Assembly: GCA_045586405.1 (NCBI GenBank)
Contig: JAZNAG010000112.1
Location: 1-64,000, forward strand
Direction of reading: 5' to 3'
Source of the DNA: SIG607 sp045586405
GTDB lineage: Bacteria; Bacillota; Clostridia; Oscillospirales; Acutalibacteraceae
Length of the DNA: 64,000 bases
The stretch's first letter is position 1; each line of letters starts with the position of its first letter. Positions 8,890 to 18,617 of this stretch are shown here, piece by piece. Both the position numbers and the translations under genes were made by a program. A model generated the notes under the pieces. It worked only from the letters and a program-made list of their open reading frames with translations, made no database searches and was not told where the DNA came from.

Positions 8890-10263
8890 ATGGCTGACGA
8901 AAGACAGATACTTGATATTGACGGCGCAGGCCTGCCTTATGATTTTGAGGCAGAGCAGGGCGTACTTGCATCAATCCTTGTTGATCCTAACTGTATCAGT
9001 GATGTTATAACCCATATTAAAGAAGATTACTTTTATATTCCAAATCATAAGGTGATATTCCGCACTCTCTCCAATATGTCAAACGACAATATTAAAATCG
9101 ACTTTATCGTACTGCTTGACAGACTGAAAAAAGAGGGACTTTATGATAAAGCGGGCGGCAAGGCTTATCTTACCGACCTTATTCAGAGTGAAGCGTCCAG
9201 CGCCAATGTTATGACCTATGTGGGAATAGTAAGAGAACGCTATTACGCAAGGGCACTTATTGTTGCTTCCCGTAATATCATAAACGATGCTACCGAAAAT
9301 GTACTGGATGCAGGTAAACTGCTTGAAAAGGCAGAACAACAAATCTATTCAATAAGAGAAGGCAGAAGCATACAAGGTCTTGAACATATCAAAGGTGTTA
9401 TTGAAAATGAAACCTTTGAACGTCTTATGAAGATGAGTAATCCCGAAACAAGAGAGGATTATATCGGTATTCCTACCGGTATCAGCGGTCTTGATAAAAA
9501 GATTACAGGTCTTAACAAATCTGACCTTATTATTCTTGGCGCCCGTCCCGGTATGGGTAAAACCGCTTTTGCACTTAATATTGCCCGTAATGTAGCTATC
9601 AATGCAAAAAAGAGGGTTGCTATTTTCTCTCTTGAAATGTCAAGAGACCAACTTGCTCAGCGTCTTCTCTCCGGTGAGGCGGCTGTAAAAAGCGAAAAGC
9701 TTCGTACCGGTGAGCTTGATCCTGACGAGTGGACAAGACTGGGTGATGCTGCGGCGCATCTGAGAGAAGCTGAAATCTACCTTGATGAGTCTTCTAACAT
9801 CACCGTTCCCGAAATGAAGGCAAAGCTCAGAAGAATGGGCGATGTAGGGCTTGTTATAGTCGACTATTTAGGTCTTATGCATTCTGCCCGTCAGATAGAT
9901 AATCGTGTTCAGGAAATTTCTGAAATTACCAGAAGTCTTAAAATAATGGCTAAGGAACTTATGGTGCCCATTATTGTCTGCTCTCAGCTTTCCCGTGGCA
10001 CAGAATCAAAGGGTAGCTCTCATAAGCCCGGACTTGCGGATCTGAGAGATTCCGGCTCTATTGAGCAGGATGCAGATATAGTTTTGTTCCTTTACCGTGA
10101 AACATATTATGATAATGAGAAAAAAGACGGTCAGGAAAAGGGCGATCCTAATAAAGCAGAGTGTATTGTTGCTAAAAACAGACACGGTGAAATTGGTACA
10201 GTTGAGCTTTATTGGGATGGCAGATATACCCGTTTTACTTCTCCTGCGGGGTTTGACGAATGA
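8890..10263 (+). CDS. dnaB: Replicative DNA helicase DnaB/DnaC
   Basis: 457 residues. The hexameric 5'-3' helicase of the replication fork. The N-terminal helical domain (AEQGVLASILVDP) is followed by a RecA-like motor with Walker A GARPGMGKT at about 217-225, Walker B VIVDYLGLM, and the conserved C-terminal DLRDSGSIEQDADIV. No intein is present. A GAGG ribosome binding site overlaps the rplI end, and the stop overlaps the tilS start as ATGA, indicating translational coupling. Confidence 0.97.
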   Translation: MADERQILDIDGAGLPYDFEAEQGVLASILVDPNCISDVITHIKEDYFYIPNHKVIFRTLSNMSNDNIKIDFIVLLDRLKKEGLYDKAGGKAYLTDLIQSEASSANVMTYVGIVRERYYARALIVASRNIINDATENVLDAGKLLEKAEQQIYSIREGRSIQGLEHIKGVIENETFERLMKMSNPETREDYIGIPTGISGLDKKITGLNKSDLIILGARPGMGKTAFALNIARNVAINAKKRVAIFSLEMSRDQLAQRLLSGEAAVKSEKLRTGELDPDEWTRLGDAAAHLREAEIYLDESSNITVPEMKAKLRRMGDVGLVIVDYLGLMHSARQIDNRVQEISEITRSLKIMAKELMVPIIVCSQLSRGTESKGSSHKPGLADLRDSGSIEQDADIVLFLYRETYYDNEKKDGQEKGDPNKAECIVAKNRHGEIGTVELYWDGRYTRFTSPAGFDE

Positions 10264-11558
10264 TAGATGTTATCTCTGCTATTCGGGGCTTTGCTTTTAA
10301 AGAAAACGAAAAGCATGTAAGCGTTGCTCTTTCAGGCGGCGCCGATTCTATGGCGCTGCTTGTAGGCCTCAATATGCTGAAAAGTGAGCTTGGCATAACG
10401 GTCAGTGCACTGCATCTTAACCACTGCCTCAGAGGTGACGAGTCACTTCGTGACGAGGCTTTTGTTAAAGAACAGTGTGAAAAAAGAAATATACCCCTTA
10501 TATGTAAAAGGGTAGACGTGGCGGCTGTTGCAGAGCAAAAAGGAATAAGTATTGAACTTGCCGCAAGAAAGGTAAGATACGATTTTTTCGAGAAAAACAA
10601 TGCAGGTGTTGTGGCAACCGCCCATACTGCCGATGATAATATCGAAACAGTACTTTACCGACTTACGCGGGCAACGGGAATCGACGGTCTTTGCGGTATT
10701 CCCGCAAGACGTGACGTTTATATTCGCCCTTTGCTTTGCTGTGAACGAAAAGATATTGAAGATTTCTTAAAAGAGTATAACGTACCCTTTGTAACCGATT
10801 CTACAAATCTTACCGATGAGTACACGAGAAACCGTATACGTCATAAAATAGTTCCCGTTTTAAAGGAATTTAATCCGTCACTTTGCAGTTCTTTTGCCGA
10901 TACACTAAGTCTCATAAAATCTGACAGCGATTATTTAAGCACTGTGGCAGATAATGAATTTAAGAAAAGATACAGTGGAGGTAAGCTGAGCGTTCGGGAT
11001 TTTGAAAATCTGCATAAGGCAATTGCTTCTCGTGTTATCGGCAGGTTTTTGTCAGAAAACTCTGAAGGTGATAATAATTACTCAATAAACGGTGTAATGG
11101 AAATTGCCCTTAAAAAAAGCGGCAGATTTCAGATTAAGGGCGGCAAAATGGTAAAGTCCGCCAAAGGATATCTATCTTTTGAAGAAACAAATGAAAATAT
11201 CAGTTTTAAAACCGATATAAAGAAAGAAAGTGTTGATTTAATTAAAAATGGCGAAAAATTTAACAATTTGTTATTAAAGAACGCTATTGACTGTGATAAA
11301 ATTGTAGGCAGTCTTACCATCAGAACAAAAATGGCAGGGGATAGCATTACTTTTTCTCACAGAAAGGTTTCAAAACCACTTAATAAATGGATGAATGAGG
11401 AAGCGGTAGATACGCATATCAGAGATATACTTCCCGTAATTTCCGATGAGAAGGGAGTTGTGTGGGTTTATGGCGGCGGTGTTGACGCCAGAGTATGTCC
11501 CGACAAAAACACAAAATATGTATATCGCATCTTTTCAGAAAAGCTTGGGGGAAAATAA
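10260..11558 (+). CDS. tilS: tRNA(Ile)-lysidine synthetase
   Basis: 432 residues. TilS attaches lysine to C34 of the CAU-anticodon tRNA-Ile so that AUA codons are read as isoleucine. The N-type PP-loop SGGADS is at about 25-30, and HLNHCLRGDES and ATAHTADDNIET are family motifs. The C-terminal domain (RTKMAGDSITF...KPLNKWMNE) is present, so this is the long, complete form. The start overlaps the dnaB stop (ATGA). The gene is followed by hpt and ftsH exactly as in Bacillus. Confidence 0.95.
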   Translation: MIDVISAIRGFAFKENEKHVSVALSGGADSMALLVGLNMLKSELGITVSALHLNHCLRGDESLRDEAFVKEQCEKRNIPLICKRVDVAAVAEQKGISIELAARKVRYDFFEKNNAGVVATAHTADDNIETVLYRLTRATGIDGLCGIPARRDVYIRPLLCCERKDIEDFLKEYNVPFVTDSTNLTDEYTRNRIRHKIVPVLKEFNPSLCSSFADTLSLIKSDSDYLSTVADNEFKKRYSGGKLSVRDFENLHKAIASRVIGRFLSENSEGDNNYSINGVMEIALKKSGRFQIKGGKMVKSAKGYLSFEETNENISFKTDIKKESVDLIKNGEKFNNLLLKNAIDCDKIVGSLTIRTKMAGDSITFSHRKVSKPLNKWMNEEAVDTHIRDILPVISDEKGVVWVYGGGVDARVCPDKNTKYVYRIFSEKLGGK

Positions 11559-11559
11559 A

Positions 11560-12099
11560 ATGTCTATGAAGGACGATATTAAGGAAATTCTTGTAAGTGC
11601 AGAAGAAATTAAAGAAATCTGCAAAAAATTGGGCAAACAGATAACAGAAGATTATAAGGATAAAAACCTGCTTCTTGTTGGTGCGCTTCGCGGCTCGGTA
11701 GCGTTTATTGCCGACCTTATGAAAGAAATTGATCTTTTCTGTGAGGTCGATTTTCTTGCTATCTCTACATACCGCGGTGTTAAAAGTACCGGCGAAATTA
11801 AATGGAAAAAGCATCTTGATACCGAGGTTAAAGATTACGATGTGCTTATTGTTGAAGATATCGTCGATTCGGGCTTTTCTTTATCAGAACTTACCAAAAT
11901 TCTCATTGACCGTGGTGCAAAAAGCGTAAAAACCTGCACTCTGCTTGACAAACCCGACGGCAGAACCGTTGAGTTCGAGGCAGATTATGTTGGCAAAAAA
12001 GTTCCCGATGCCTTTGTCGTAGGCTACGGACTTGACTATAACGAAAAATACAGAAATTTACCCTTTGTGGGAATACTTGACCCCAAGGTTTACAGCTAA
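11560..12099 (+). CDS. hpt: Hypoxanthine phosphoribosyltransferase
   Basis: 179 residues. Salvages hypoxanthine/guanine to IMP/GMP with PRPP. The PRPP-binding motif VEDIVDSGFS is at about 98-107, and the flexible-loop region STYRGVKSTGE is present. The ATG at 11560 immediately follows the tilS stop and fits the family N-terminus. A GGGGG ribosome binding site lies within the tilS end. In Bacillus, HprT and TilS act with FtsH's promoter region; the same order is kept here. Confidence 0.95.
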   Translation: MSMKDDIKEILVSAEEIKEICKKLGKQITEDYKDKNLLLVGALRGSVAFIADLMKEIDLFCEVDFLAISTYRGVKSTGEIKWKKHLDTEVKDYDVLIVEDIVDSGFSLSELTKILIDRGAKSVKTCTLLDKPDGRTVEFEADYVGKKVPDAFVVGYGLDYNEKYRNLPFVGILDPKVYS

Positions 12100-12116
12100 G
12101 AAAGGATGTGCGTCTG

Positions 12117-13961
12117 TTGAATAAAAACATCAGAAAGGTATTGCTTTATATAGGAATTCCCGTAATTCTTATTATATCAATAGCCTCTGTTTCTTTGTTC
12201 GGACAAACAAAAGAAAACACTACTTATTACGATATTATAACTAAAATACAGAAAGGTGAGGTTTCGTCTTATACACTGAACCTTTATAACGGCGACCTTT
12301 CTTATACCACAAGGGCTGACTCTAAAAGGCACAGCTATACAATAGCCGACCCTTACATTTTCTACGAAGATGTAAACGAGGCTGTTATGAAGTATAACGC
12401 CGAAAATCCCGAAACCCCCATAAAGATGGATTATAAAAGCGGCGACGGTATTGCGTGGCTGTCTCAGCTTATGCCATCTGTTTTACTTGTGATTTTTATG
12501 GTGGCTATCGGTTTCCTGTTTATGAAACGAATGGGTGCTTCTATGGGCGCAGATAAATCGTTTCAGTTCGGTAAGGCTAAGCCTAAAAAGGAAACCAACC
12601 GCAAAACCACCTTTGCCGATGTGGCAGGTGCCGATGAAGAAAAGGAAGAAATGGTAGAAATTGTTGACTTCCTTAAAGACCATAAAAAGTTTGACGAACT
12701 TGGTGCCCGTATACCTAAGGGTGTGCTTCTTGTGGGCCCTCCCGGTACAGGTAAAACCTTACTTGCCCGTGCTGTTGCGGGTGAGGCAGGGGTACCGTTT
12801 TTCAGCATTTCGGGTTCCGACTTTGTTGAAATGTTCGTAGGTGTAGGTGCTTCCAGAGTAAGAGATTTATTTGAAGAAGCAAAGAAAAGCGCACCTTCAA
12901 TTATATTCATAGACGAAATTGACGCTGTCGGACGTCAGCGTGGCGCAGGACTTGGCGGCGGTCACGATGAAAGAGAACAGACCTTAAACCAGCTTCTTGT
13001 TGAAATGGACGGTTTCGGCGCTAACGAGGGCGTTATAGTTATGGCGGCAACCAACCGTCCTGACATACTGGATAAAGCTCTGCTTCGTCCCGGACGTTTT
13101 GACAGACAGATAACAGTTAACTATCCCGACATAAAGGGTAGAGAAGAGATTTTAAAGGTGCACTCACGCGGTAAGCCTTTAGGACCTGATGTTAATCTTA
13201 AAACTATTGCCGCTTCTACTGCAGGCTTTACGGGCGCTGACCTTGAAAATCTTTTAAATGAAGCCGCTTTACTTGCAGTTCGTCGCGGTAAAAAGGCTAT
13301 CACTCAGCCTGAAATTGAAGAGGCTACCATTAAGGTTGTTATGGGCACCGAGAAGAAGTCTCACGTTATTAAGGACAAAGACAAGATGATTACCTCTTAT
13401 CACGAGGCAGGTCACGCTATTGTTTCCTACTTCCTGCCAACACAGGACCCTGTTCATCAGATTTCTATTATTCCTCGCGGTATGGCGGCAGGTTATACTA
13501 TGTATATTCCTACCGAGGAAAAAGGCCATGTATCGAGAAATTCGATGCTTGAACAGATTTGCTCTCTCCTTGGCGGCAGAGCGGCAGAACAGTTAACTCA
13601 GGACGATATCTGCACAGGCGCATCTAACGATATTCAGCGCGCTACCGAACTTGCCAGAAAGATGATTACCAAGTACGGTATGAGCGAAAAACTCGGTCTT
13701 ATTACCTTCGGTACCGATAACGACGCTGTATTCCTTGGCAGAGATTTTTCTTCAACCCCCAACTATTCCGAAAAAATCGCCGCTCAGATTGACGAAGAAA
13801 TCAATTCTATCGTTATGACACAGTATGATAAGGCACTTGATATTCTTAAAAGTAATATGCCTAAGCTTCACGAAATCGCCAAGGTGCTCTTTACCGAAGA
13901 AAAAATTGACGGTGAGCGTTTCAGAGATATTATGGATAACAAAAATATGTTAAATGAGTAG
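12117..13961 (+). CDS. ftsH: ATP-dependent zinc metalloprotease FtsH
   Basis: About 614 residues. A membrane-bound AAA+ protease for quality control of membrane and regulatory proteins. Transmembrane segments lie at roughly residues 8-26 and 107-128, flanking an external loop. Walker A GPPGTGKT is at 207-214, Walker B IIFIDEID follows, and the zinc site HEAGH is at 429-433. The start is uncertain: a TTG at 12117 has the best distance from AAAGGA, while a GTG at 12108 is almost on top of it. The C-terminus is short and ends with TAG. Confidence 0.95.
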   Translation: MNKNIRKVLLYIGIPVILIISIASVSLFGQTKENTTYYDIITKIQKGEVSSYTLNLYNGDLSYTTRADSKRHSYTIADPYIFYEDVNEAVMKYNAENPETPIKMDYKSGDGIAWLSQLMPSVLLVIFMVAIGFLFMKRMGASMGADKSFQFGKAKPKKETNRKTTFADVAGADEEKEEMVEIVDFLKDHKKFDELGARIPKGVLLVGPPGTGKTLLARAVAGEAGVPFFSISGSDFVEMFVGVGASRVRDLFEEAKKSAPSIIFIDEIDAVGRQRGAGLGGGHDEREQTLNQLLVEMDGFGANEGVIVMAATNRPDILDKALLRPGRFDRQITVNYPDIKGREEILKVHSRGKPLGPDVNLKTIAASTAGFTGADLENLLNEAALLAVRRGKKAITQPEIEEATIKVVMGTEKKSHVIKDKDKMITSYHEAGHAIVSYFLPTQDPVHQISIIPRGMAAGYTMYIPTEEKGHVSRNSMLEQICSLLGGRAAEQLTQDDICTGASNDIQRATELARKMITKYGMSEKLGLITFGTDNDAVFLGRDFSSTPNYSEKIAAQIDEEINSIVMTQYDKALDILKSNMPKLHEIAKVLFTEEKIDGERFRDIMDNKNMLNE

Positions 13962-13965
13962 AATT

Positions 13966-13995
13966 TTGACATAAAAATAGCAGAAACCTTATATT
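13966..13995 (+). promoter_or_regulatory. Promoter for the secreted deacetylase gene
   Basis: -35 TTGACA immediately after the ftsH stop, 18-base spacer, -10 TATATT, about 60 bases before the ATG at 14058. The GAG-rich TGAGTGAGGT stretch ahead of the ATG supplies the ribosome binding site. Confidence 0.6.
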
Positions 13996-14057
13996 GCACT
14001 ATTAAACATGTCTATGGTATCATAAAATAAACACTTAATGAGTGAGGTTTTAGGTTT

Positions 14058-17000
14058 ATGAAAAAAAGCATAAGTATAATTCTTGCATTTTCCATTATTT
14101 TAAGCCTTTTTGTGTTTCCTGCAGTAGCTGAAACCGATAGTAAACTTGTTTACAAGTCGGATTTCACAGATACTTGCCCTAGTTATACAACTCAGGTTAA
14201 AAATTACAACATAGAGGGAATAAATTATAATTTCTCTATTCTTAACTATGGCTCAAACGGTAACGGCAATGTTGCTATCGACTATGTTGATTTCGGCGGC
14301 AAAAAGGCTATGAGAATAAGGGCAAACGGTGACAAGGCAAACGTTGCCGTTACTCCCCTTAAGGCAGACGGCAGCCCCATTGTACTTGAAGAAGGTAAAA
14401 CCTACACCGTTAAGGCTACCATTATTCCCGTACGCGTTGTTATAAACGATTACCAACGTTTTCTTACCGAGGCTTATGTAAGACAGGACGGTAAATCGGA
14501 CAACTCTACACCATATACAAATTATGCTTCAGTTGCTGAAAATAAGTGGTATGTACCCGGTGCTATCAAGCAACGCTCTGCCGCTGTTTATACCGACGGT
14601 GTAAAGGCTTACTATATGCTTTGCGACAGCACTAATACACAGAATATGCTTGCAAGTCATGCTGCCCTTTATACTTCCAATGCGGTTGCTTTTAGTTCTG
14701 TGAACAGTGTGGGGCTTAATGCTCAAACCGTTTATGACAACCAGGGTGCTGAAATAACAACCGTTACCTACGGCTATAAATCGGGCGGAGGTAACACCTT
14801 TAATATCAACCAGACGGTTAATACGCTGTGTCTTTCGGAAAGTGCTGCAGACGATACCGAAAACGATTTCGACGACCTTAACGACTGGGGCATTACCAAA
14901 ACTGCGGATGGTCTTTATAAGTACAATATAGAGAGCACAGAGGTTACATATACAAACCACCTTGCAATTTCTGTGCCGGGCACCAATGCTAACGGCTATA
15001 TAAAGGTTGAAAACGGGGTAGAGCCTATAGATACCCCAATAACCGTAGGAACAGAGCAGTATTGTAAGATTTATAACGAATATTATATTACCGATATTGA
15101 GGTTTATGTAGAAGAAGAGGCAGAGGAAGAAGAGCCTCCTGTTGATGACTATGTTTCTGAGGACGAAGTAGACACAAATGTTTACTATAAATTTGATTTT
15201 TCGGCGCAGTGCCCTGCATATACTTCTTCGGTAACCGAAACCTACACAGGTCTTGGCGGATACTACGCTTCTGTAAATCAGTCTTCAAGTGCTACTACTG
15301 TGGTAGATTATGTAGAGTATAACGGCAAATATGCCATGCGCATACGTACCAACGGAGGAAGCGGTAATATAGTTGTAACTCCCCGTAAAAATGATGCGGA
15401 AAACACACCGATAAAACTCAAATCGGGTAACAACTATATAGTTAACTATAATCTTGTTGTATCAAGGTACGGAACAAGCGGTACCGCCCGTCTTCTCAGC
15501 GAACCCTATGTTATTTCAAACGGCACTATAGAAACCAACGCACCCTATCCTAATCCCAGTATCTCCGAAAGCGAGTGGTATAAACCCGGTACGCAAAGCG
15601 GGGTTACAGGTTCAAAAAGCAGGGTTTACAGAAGTGCGGCTTGGTATTTAGGCGCACCTTACATAAACGAAACAGCAAAAACACCTACTGTTTACTATAT
15701 TCAGGCTGATCCTGCAAATGCAGGTATTGTTGCAAGTTATGCGGGTCTTTATGTAGCCCCTATGATTAAACAGGTGTCAGGTTATACAGCCTTTGGACTT
15801 GACTTGCAAAAGGTGTATAACAATAACGGCGCAGAGGTTACATCTACTCTTGGATACAGCGCTGACTTGAAAAGCGGCAATAGTATGGTTGTTAAACAAA
15901 AAGTTAATGCTCTGCCTCGCAGCGAAGCCCCGTCAAACGACACCGAAAACGATTTTGATGACCTTAATGACTGGAATGTTTTAAGTGAAAACGGTTATTA
16001 TAAGTACAAGAAGAACGGCAGTACCGACAGTTATTATACCGACCACTTCGGAATTTCGCTTCCTGCATGGGACAATACTACTCAGTACATAAAGGTTGAG
16101 GGTGACGTTGAACCCTTAAATGACAGTCAGGTAATAACTGTTGGCGGTGTAAAATACTGCCTTGCATATAACGAATACTTTATAACTGACCTTTCTGTTA
16201 CGGGTGGTGATATTATTACCTGCGAAATAGATTATAACGGTGGACACCCTTATAAAATTGCAACCGAAGCTCCCGCAACTAAGGAGTTTTACAAACACAG
16301 TATATTTGAAACAATGTCTGCCCATCGCGACGGCTGTAAGTTCCTCGGCTGGTATTTAGATAAGGAAATGACAGTTACTGCCGAAGGCAAACCTGTTGAA
16401 GAAAATAATAAATATTACGCAAAGTGGCTTATGTACGGTGACTGTGATTCAGACTTTATTGTCGATACCACCGACCTTGCAAAAATGAAACTTTTCCTTG
16501 CGGGAGCAGGGGATGTAGATGCAGGCGCAGACTGTGACGATAGTGATGGTATAGATACTACCGACCTTGCAAAATTAAAGTTATATCTTGCAAATGCGGG
16601 AAGTTTAGGACCAAAGAGTGACGACTGGCGCACGCACCCCGAAGACTATAAACTTCTTGCTTTCACCTTCGATGATGTTCCTTCCTACACAACTGCTATA
16701 AACAATAACACACGCACAATTATAGATGCTTTTGTTAAATACGATGGAAAAGCAACCCTTTTCGTTACAGGTACTGGTATAAGACAAAGAGGTAAAGAGC
16801 TTGTTGAATACGGACTTTCTCAGGGCTTTGAGCTGGGTAATCATACCTCTACCCACGCCGACCTTACCGATCTCAGCAGAGAAGAAACCCTTAAAGAGAT
16901 AACCGACCTTAACGACCTTGTAAAAGAGGAGTTTGGTTATGACCTTAAGTGGCTGAGAACCGGCGGTATTTCATATAATGAGTACTTGTGGGATATTATG

Positions 17001-17291
17001 ACCGAACTTAATATGCCGGCATTCCGCGGTGGTTGTCCTATTTACGATTACAAGGAAACATGTACCGCAGACGAGGTTAAGGGCATAGTGCTTGATTATG
17101 CCAAAGACGGTATGATATACCTTATGCACGGCTTTTCCTCTGCTTCAGCAGGGTGCTTGGAGGAAACCTTGGGTATTCTTTATGAACAGGGCTATCGTTT
17201 TGTTACTATTTCGGAATATTTTGAAATGCGCGGTATAACCGACATTACAACAACAAGGTTTATTACAGATTTAAGCCAGGTCGCTGACTAA
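14058..17291 (+). CDS. Secreted two-repeat, dockerin-like, NodB polysaccharide deacetylase
   Basis: 1077 residues. A signal peptide covers about 1-25. Two related repeats of about 350 residues follow (about 27-355 and 375-715); both hold the identical DTENDFDDLNDW (near 266 and 628) and matching AMRIR segments, and an acidic Glu-rich linker joins them. Then come a Listeria-Bacteroides (InlB-type) repeat at 725-790, two EF-hand-like dockerin segments (DCDSDFIVDTTD about 795, DCDDSDGIDTTD about 826), and a NodB/CE4 domain from about 865. The deacetylase motifs are seen: TFDDVPSY, HTSTH for metal, RTGG, and LMHG. The enzyme would de-N- or de-O-acetylate an extracellular or wall glycan. The long repeats look carbohydrate-binding, but I do not recognise the family. 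It is a single-gene unit with its own promoter and terminator. Confidence 0.8.
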   Translation: MKKSISIILAFSIILSLFVFPAVAETDSKLVYKSDFTDTCPSYTTQVKNYNIEGINYNFSILNYGSNGNGNVAIDYVDFGGKKAMRIRANGDKANVAVTPLKADGSPIVLEEGKTYTVKATIIPVRVVINDYQRFLTEAYVRQDGKSDNSTPYTNYASVAENKWYVPGAIKQRSAAVYTDGVKAYYMLCDSTNTQNMLASHAALYTSNAVAFSSVNSVGLNAQTVYDNQGAEITTVTYGYKSGGGNTFNINQTVNTLCLSESAADDTENDFDDLNDWGITKTADGLYKYNIESTEVTYTNHLAISVPGTNANGYIKVENGVEPIDTPITVGTEQYCKIYNEYYITDIEVYVEEEAEEEEPPVDDYVSEDEVDTNVYYKFDFSAQCPAYTSSVTETYTGLGGYYASVNQSSSATTVVDYVEYNGKYAMRIRTNGGSGNIVVTPRKNDAENTPIKLKSGNNYIVNYNLVVSRYGTSGTARLLSEPYVISNGTIETNAPYPNPSISESEWYKPGTQSGVTGSKSRVYRSAAWYLGAPYINETAKTPTVYYIQADPANAGIVASYAGLYVAPMIKQVSGYTAFGLDLQKVYNNNGAEVTSTLGYSADLKSGNSMVVKQKVNALPRSEAPSNDTENDFDDLNDWNVLSENGYYKYKKNGSTDSYYTDHFGISLPAWDNTTQYIKVEGDVEPLNDSQVITVGGVKYCLAYNEYFITDLSVTGGDIITCEIDYNGGHPYKIATEAPATKEFYKHSIFETMSAHRDGCKFLGWYLDKEMTVTAEGKPVEENNKYYAKWLMYGDCDSDFIVDTTDLAKMKLFLAGAGDVDAGADCDDSDGIDTTDLAKLKLYLANAGSLGPKSDDWRTHPEDYKLLAFTFDDVPSYTTAINNNTRTIIDAFVKYDGKATLFVTGTGIRQRGKELVEYGLSQGFELGNHTSTHADLTDLSREETLKEITDLNDLVKEEFGYDLKWLRTGGISYNEYLWDIMTELNMPAFRGGCPIYDYKETCTADEVKGIVLDYAKDGMIYLMHGFSSASAGCLEETLGILYEQGYRFVTISEYFEMRGITDITTTRFITDLSQVAD

Positions 17292-17294
17292 TAC

Positions 17295-17325
17295 AAAAAG
17301 ACACTGTCTATGACAGTGTCTTTTT
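17295..17325. terminator. Bidirectional terminator between convergent genes
   Basis: A 14-bp inverted repeat with a three-base loop, A-run on one side and T-run on the other, serving the deacetylase gene and the decarboxylase gene. Confidence 0.9.
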
Positions 17326-18617
17326 TATTTTACAACGAAACAGGTTTTAATGCCGTAGTATTTAAAACATTCTATGGTTTTTTTGCTTATCTTTTCTCCG
17401 CAAACGGCAATGGGCACGGCAGGGGGGCAGGAAACATTTATATTGGCTAAAATTCTGCCTTCAGCCTCTTCTGTTTCGATTTCTTCTGAATCTGAAAGAA
17501 GTGCTTCTTGTAACGACAATATCTTTTCTGCCTTTTCAAATTTTGGCGGGAAAGAGGTTATAGGACTGAGCATTTCAATATCCTTTAATATCTCAAAAAG
17601 CCGTTCGAGGTCGGTGTTAAGGCTTAACATAAGCACTATAAAATCAGGATCGGCAAATTCGCATTCAGCGTTTTTCTCTCTTAAAAGCTCGGCAAAATCG
17701 AAACCTGTATAGCCGTACGCCTTTGTGCAAATGGTGATTTTGAGCGGTTCGTTCTCGTAAAGAGTATATCCTATGCTTCGAAGCCTTTTTTTCAGGTTTT
17801 CTACCCTTAAAATAAAGGCTGAAAGCTTTTCTCTAAAGCCGTCTGCCAAATAGCTGTTCAGCATATCAAGAGACTGCAAAATAAGATAAGAAGGACTTGT
17901 TGAGCCGAAAACCGACAGAGCGTTTTTGGCGTTTTTTAAAATATCTTTGTCTCTTATATGAAGATAAGCACCGCCTGTCAGACAGGGCAGGGTTTTGTGG
18001 GCAGAATCGCAACACATATTGGCGCCAAGGTCAATAGGGTGAAGGGAAGGGCTTAAAAATTTAAGATACGCGCCGTGGGCATTATCTACAATAAGCATTT
18101 TACCGAATTTATTACAAATACTGCTGATAGCCGAAATATCGGCCATTTGACCTAAATAATCGGGAGTTGTAATATATACGGCGTCGGGATTTTCTTTTTT
18201 TATTTCCTTTTCTAAATCTTGCTTTTCAAAAGAGCAGGAAAGATATGAAGAATTTCCGTAAAGCCATATAATTTCAATATTCAGTATGGCGCAGGCGGTT
18301 AAAAAAGTCTTGTGGGCGTTTCTGCCTGCAAGTATTTTTTTGATACCGTTTTGCTTTGCGAGAAATAGCATAGCACGAATACAGTGGGACGAGCCCTCTG
18401 TACTGTAAAAGGTATCGGCACCGAAAAGAAAACTTGCATTCTCTTCGCTTTGCTTTATTATTCCGTCAGCGTTATAAAGACTGTCAGCGCCGCAAATTTC
18501 GGTGATATCAAGGCTTTCAAAGCCAAGAATATCTTTACCCTTGTGGCCCGGCATATGAAGGCGCAGAGTGTCTTTTTCTTCATATTTTTTAACAAAATCA
18601 CAAATTGGTGTGTTCAC
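17325..18617 (-). CDS. PLP-dependent Orn/Lys/Arg decarboxylase-family enzyme
   Basis: 430 residues. The fold-type I family of lysine/arginine/ornithine decarboxylases in its short Gram-positive form (YaaO/SpeA-like). The N-terminus NTPICDFVKKY and LRLHMPGHKGK are diagnostic, and the PLP lysine is in SAHKTLPCLTGGA. The C-terminal wing is short, and substrate cannot be decided. The start is taken as the GTG at 18617, whose first base is the last base of the scfB stop (TAGTG), so translation is coupled to scfB. Polyamine synthesis is the usual role. The link with a RiPP maturase may be only positional. Confidence 0.85.
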   Translation of the reverse strand: MNTPICDFVKKYEEKDTLRLHMPGHKGKDILGFESLDITEICGADSLYNADGIIKQSEENASFLFGADTFYSTEGSSHCIRAMLFLAKQNGIKKILAGRNAHKTFLTACAILNIEIIWLYGNSSYLSCSFEKQDLEKEIKKENPDAVYITTPDYLGQMADISAISSICNKFGKMLIVDNAHGAYLKFLSPSLHPIDLGANMCCDSAHKTLPCLTGGAYLHIRDKDILKNAKNALSVFGSTSPSYLILQSLDMLNSYLADGFREKLSAFILRVENLKKRLRSIGYTLYENEPLKITICTKAYGYTGFDFAELLREKNAECEFADPDFIVLMLSLNTDLERLFEILKDIEMLSPITSFPPKFEKAEKILSLQEALLSDSEEIETEEAEGRILANINVSCPPAVPIAVCGEKISKKTIECFKYYGIKTCFVVK

